15,085 bases of DNA from Candidatus Limimorpha equi (GTDB lineage: Bacteria > Bacteroidota > Bacteroidia > Bacteroidales > F082): NCBI GenBank assembly GCA_018065885.1, contig JAGHSL010000113.1, positions 1 to 15,085 on the forward strand, in the 5' to 3' direction. Shown in pieces: positions 13,544 through 15,085 of the stretch; the stretch's first letter is position 1; the number at the start of each line of letters is the position of its first letter. Made by a program: the position numbers and the translations under genes. Below the pieces are notes generated by a model, which saw only the letters and a program-made list of their open reading frames with translations, had not been told where the DNA came from and did no database searches.

Positions 13544-14023
13544 ATGAATTTAGAAGAGATTTTCGACGCTGCCGTTCTTCTGAAAAAGAACGAAAAGATT
13601 CAGCTTGTGAACCGCATACTTGCGAGCATCAAGGATGACCGCCGCCCGACTGAGGACGACAACGTTCCTACAATGCCGGTGTATGAGGCGCTGTATGCCT
13701 TTTCGGAGATTTACAGGCAGAAGAAGGGTGTGAATTACGCCCCTAACAACAAGTTCGTTCCACGCGACTTCAAGGCCATGAAGGAACTTCTGCTGAAGAT
13801 AGAGGAACGCATTGTTGAAAGCGGAGTGATGATTGTTACTGACGCGTTGCGGCTGCAGAACCTTCGTGCATTCCTCGAAGCGGTAAGCACGATGAAGAAC
13901 CAGTGGTATTTCGAGAACCGTTTCAACCCCAACGCGCTGAACAACGACTTCGAAATAATCTATTGCAACATCAAAAGCAACAATGGAAATGCAAGACAAC
14001 AACAAGCCTACAGCTATCTGTAA
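13544..14023 (+). CDS. Unknown early phage protein
   Basis: A 159-residue, mostly helical protein that I do not recognise. ATG 13544 follows the previous stop by two bases; a longer frame back to 13394 runs inside the zinc-ribbon gene and is not used. Features are an acidic helical start (MNLEEIFDAAVLLKKNEKIQ), PVYEALYAFSEIYRQKKGVN (44-63), DFKAMKELLLKIEERIVESG (74-93) and an aromatic stretch NQWYFENRF (about 122-130). The tail is polar (KSNNGNARQQQA). It overlaps the next gene by 41 bases if that starts at 13983. No membrane or metal motif is present. Confidence 0.7.
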   Translation: MNLEEIFDAAVLLKKNEKIQLVNRILASIKDDRRPTEDDNVPTMPVYEALYAFSEIYRQKKGVNYAPNNKFVPRDFKAMKELLLKIEERIVESGVMIVTDALRLQNLRAFLEAVSTMKNQWYFENRFNPNALNNDFEIIYCNIKSNNGNARQQQAYSYL

Positions 14024-14663
14024 CGGAGAGCTGGCACTGCGCGAATCAGCGGGCCAGGCGGTGGCAATACACGACGAGAGCGTTGCCCATTGCCCGGTTG
14101 CGCAGCGTATGCTCCGGCATGGTTCCGGTGAAGATGGTTTCCCAATTGCTGCGGTTGCGGTGGTTGCCAATGCTTCAGGCGTTGCGCGGACGGCTTCTGA
14201 ATCGGTTGGGAGCGGACTGACGACGGTGAAGATGTTTGCCCGTCACTTTGACGAACGGACGCTATCTGCCGTCATCCTGACCCATCTGACGTTGACTGAG
14301 GACATGTGTAATGTGGCGCGCCCGATGAAGCCTGAAGCGTTGGCAACGCTTGCGAAGCAGATCTCACGGATGCTTCTGGATGACGACATGAGCTGGAACT
14401 TTGCGGACATACAGATTGTGATGGACAGACTTGCCTCAGGTGAAGCAGGGCAAGTGTTCGGAGGACTGAATGCTCCGATGGTGACGAAGGCCTTCACGGA
14501 CTACATGGCGGAGAAGTGCGAGGCATACGTTGCATGGCGCGAAGATGAACAGAAGCGTAATGACAACGGTTTCGGCGCGGAAAGAAGCTGCACGACTGCC
14601 AAGGCGATGGAGCGTGTGAAACATGCGGCAGCACACGATGCGTATGTGAAGGGAAAGCTGTAG
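13983..14663 (+). CDS. Unknown phage protein with FADI-type helical domain
   Basis: A 226-residue protein. Residues 1-75 are low-complexity and rich in Ala, Val and Gly. The conserved-looking part is residues 80-200: TVKMFARHFDERTLSAVILT, NVARPMKPEALATLAKQISR, WNFADIQIVMDRLASGEAGQ and DYMAEKCEAYVAWREDEQKR. The combination ARPM.PE....A..I ... FADI..V.......G..G recalls small replication-associated proteins of Bacteroidota phages, which I recognise by pattern only and cannot name with confidence. The start may be ATG 13983 or ATG 13989, both overlapping the gene before. The stop TAG at 14661 begins a run of host-like repeats. Confidence 0.72.
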   Translation: MEMQDNNKPTAICNGELALRESAGQAVAIHDESVAHCPVAQRMLRHGSGEDGFPIAAVAVVANASGVARTASESVGSGLTTVKMFARHFDERTLSAVILTHLTLTEDMCNVARPMKPEALATLAKQISRMLLDDDMSWNFADIQIVMDRLASGEAGQVFGGLNAPMVTKAFTDYMAEKCEAYVAWREDEQKRNDNGFGAERSCTTAKAMERVKHAAAHDAYVKGKL

Positions 14664-14703
14664 AGTGGAAAGTTGAAAGTGGAAAGCCGTAGAGTGGAAA
14701 GTT
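14661..14703. repeat. Host-like GTGGAAAG repeats after the gene stop
   Basis: TAGAGTGGAAAGTT occurs at 14661-14674 and 14690-14703, with AAGTGGAAAG between. Such GTGGAAAGT clutter is common between Bacteroidales chromosomal genes. It fills most of the gap before the next small gene. Confidence 0.6.
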
Positions 14704-14749
14704 ATAAAGATTAAAGTGAAGTAATCAATCAAAAAATTGAAATAAGAAT

Positions 14750-14923
14750 ATGACAAAGAAGAAAGAGTACAGATATGACAGGATTGAGCTGTGCAGGAAC
14801 TGCCACGGAATTGGCCGCATGATGGGTCAGACAATGTGCCCGGTGTGCGACGGCAAGGGTCTGATCAAGAAAGCGGTTGAGATAGCGATTTGCATTGAGC
14901 CGTATGATGTGGAGAATTCATAA
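14750..14923 (+). CDS. Small DnaJ-type zinc-finger protein
   Basis: A 57-residue protein with two CxxCxGxG motifs like those in the DnaJ zinc domain: CRNCHGIG (15-22) and CPVCDGKG (30-37). They are preceded by a basic start (MTKKKEYRYDRIEL) and followed by LIKKAVEIAICIEPYDVENS. The two motifs would bind one zinc ion. There is no J domain, so it is not a co-chaperone by itself; similar short proteins occur in phages and as tryptophan-RNA-binding-attenuator (TRAP) inhibitors (anti-TRAP). ATG 14750 follows AAGAAT. It is the fourth small Cys-rich gene in the operon. Confidence 0.75.
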   Translation: MTKKKEYRYDRIELCRNCHGIGRMMGQTMCPVCDGKGLIKKAVEIAICIEPYDVENS

Positions 14924-14935
14924 TTGAGAATAATT

Positions 14936-14971
14936 ATGGGTAAGAAACACAGGCGCTATGTACTTTCCTGA
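14936..14971 (+). pseudogene. Start of a phage gene broken by the putative insertion
   Basis: From ATG 14936 the frame reads MGKKHRRYVLS and stops at 14969-14971. The first eight codons (MGKKHRRY) look like the basic start of a real phage protein in the operon spacing pattern (12 bases after the previous stop). The remaining codons fall in the candidate insertion-sequence end that begins at 14959. If so, the rest of the gene lies beyond the window. Confidence 0.35.
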
Positions 14972-15085
14972 TTTAGGTTGACTCGGATTAATAAATTATT
15001 ACTGATAAAAGTTGACTATTTGTCGTTATCCCTAAAGTAGGTTTACCATCCTTGTCTTATCCCTGTCAGGGGTTGACTGGAGGCC
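14959..15085. mobile_element. Probable left end of an insertion sequence (IS21-like)
   Basis: From TGTACTTTCCTGATTTAGG (14959 on) coding stops and the composition changes. The block holds repeated motifs: TAGGTTGACT (14974-14983), AAGTTGACT (15009-15017), TAGGTTTACC (15038-15047) and GGTTGACT (15071-15078). IS21-family elements begin with TG and carry several such subterminal repeats for transposase binding. No transposase frame is visible before the window ends, so the family is a guess. Confidence 0.4.

Larger units (their letters stand above)
5658..15085 (+). mobile_element. Mu-like transposable prophage, left (early) part
   Basis: The gene order is that of a Mu-type phage: a leftward repressor, divergent Cro-like gene, DDE transposase, AAA+ partner, GemA-like protein and Gam, all rightward after the repressor. 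Coding density, one- to four-base gene overlaps and a higher GC content than the flanking genes set it apart. The left boundary is uncertain within about 5543-6137; 5658 is chosen only because the first end-type repeat starts there. The right part, with head, tail and lysis genes and the other end, lies beyond the window. Mu-like phages are known in Bacteroidales (for example the hankyphages). Close kinship cannot be judged here. Confidence 0.85.

Overview
The window looks like a Bacteroidales (Bacteroidota) chromosome segment carrying the left, early part of a Mu-like transposable prophage. Clues to the host are a secreted protein with a type IX secretion (T9SS) C-terminal sorting domain, Bacteroidota-style promoter -7 boxes (TAnnTTTG), weak Shine-Dalgarno sites and AT-rich intergenic repeat clutter. 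No species can be named from this.

Region 1 (1 to about 5600) is host-like and partly decayed. It holds a small membrane protein of unknown function (+), a 17-bp hairpin between convergent genes, a T9SS secreted adhesin-like protein (-), a frameshifted and truncated ABC-transporter ATPase remnant (-), and a complete DUF234-type AAA ATPase with a PD-(D/E)XK-like C-terminus (-). Two identical 35-bp palindromic elements bracket that ATPase. A 33-bp minisatellite and the C-terminal half of an S41 peptidase (-) follow.

Region 2 (about 5603-6137) has no convincing gene. It contains two intrinsic terminators reading rightward, a 12-bp tandem repeat and several degenerate copies of a motif that could be transposase-binding sites. 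The prophage left end should lie here, but the exact base cannot be fixed without the right end.

Region 3 (6138-14971) is the phage early region. A leftward CI-like repressor faces a rightward Cro-like protein across a 104-bp control region with a good early promoter and palindromic operators. Then come a small membrane peptide, two tandem tRNA-like structures with no recognisable anticodon arm, an unknown 182-residue protein, a DDE transposase (MuA-like) and its AAA+ partner (MuB-like). After these come an unknown protein, a GemA-like protein, a RecA-like P-loop ATPase, two small four-cysteine proteins, Gam (DNA-end protection), a zinc-ribbon protein, two unknown proteins and a DnaJ-type zinc-finger protein. 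Genes are tightly packed with 1- to 41-base overlaps, as in one long rightward operon. Together they would control lysogeny, carry out replicative transposition and protect phage DNA ends.

Region 4 (14959-15085) looks like the start of an insertion sequence that interrupts the next phage gene after eight codons. Structural genes and the right phage end lie outside the window. The most unusual element is the tandem tRNA-like pair at 7080-7265.
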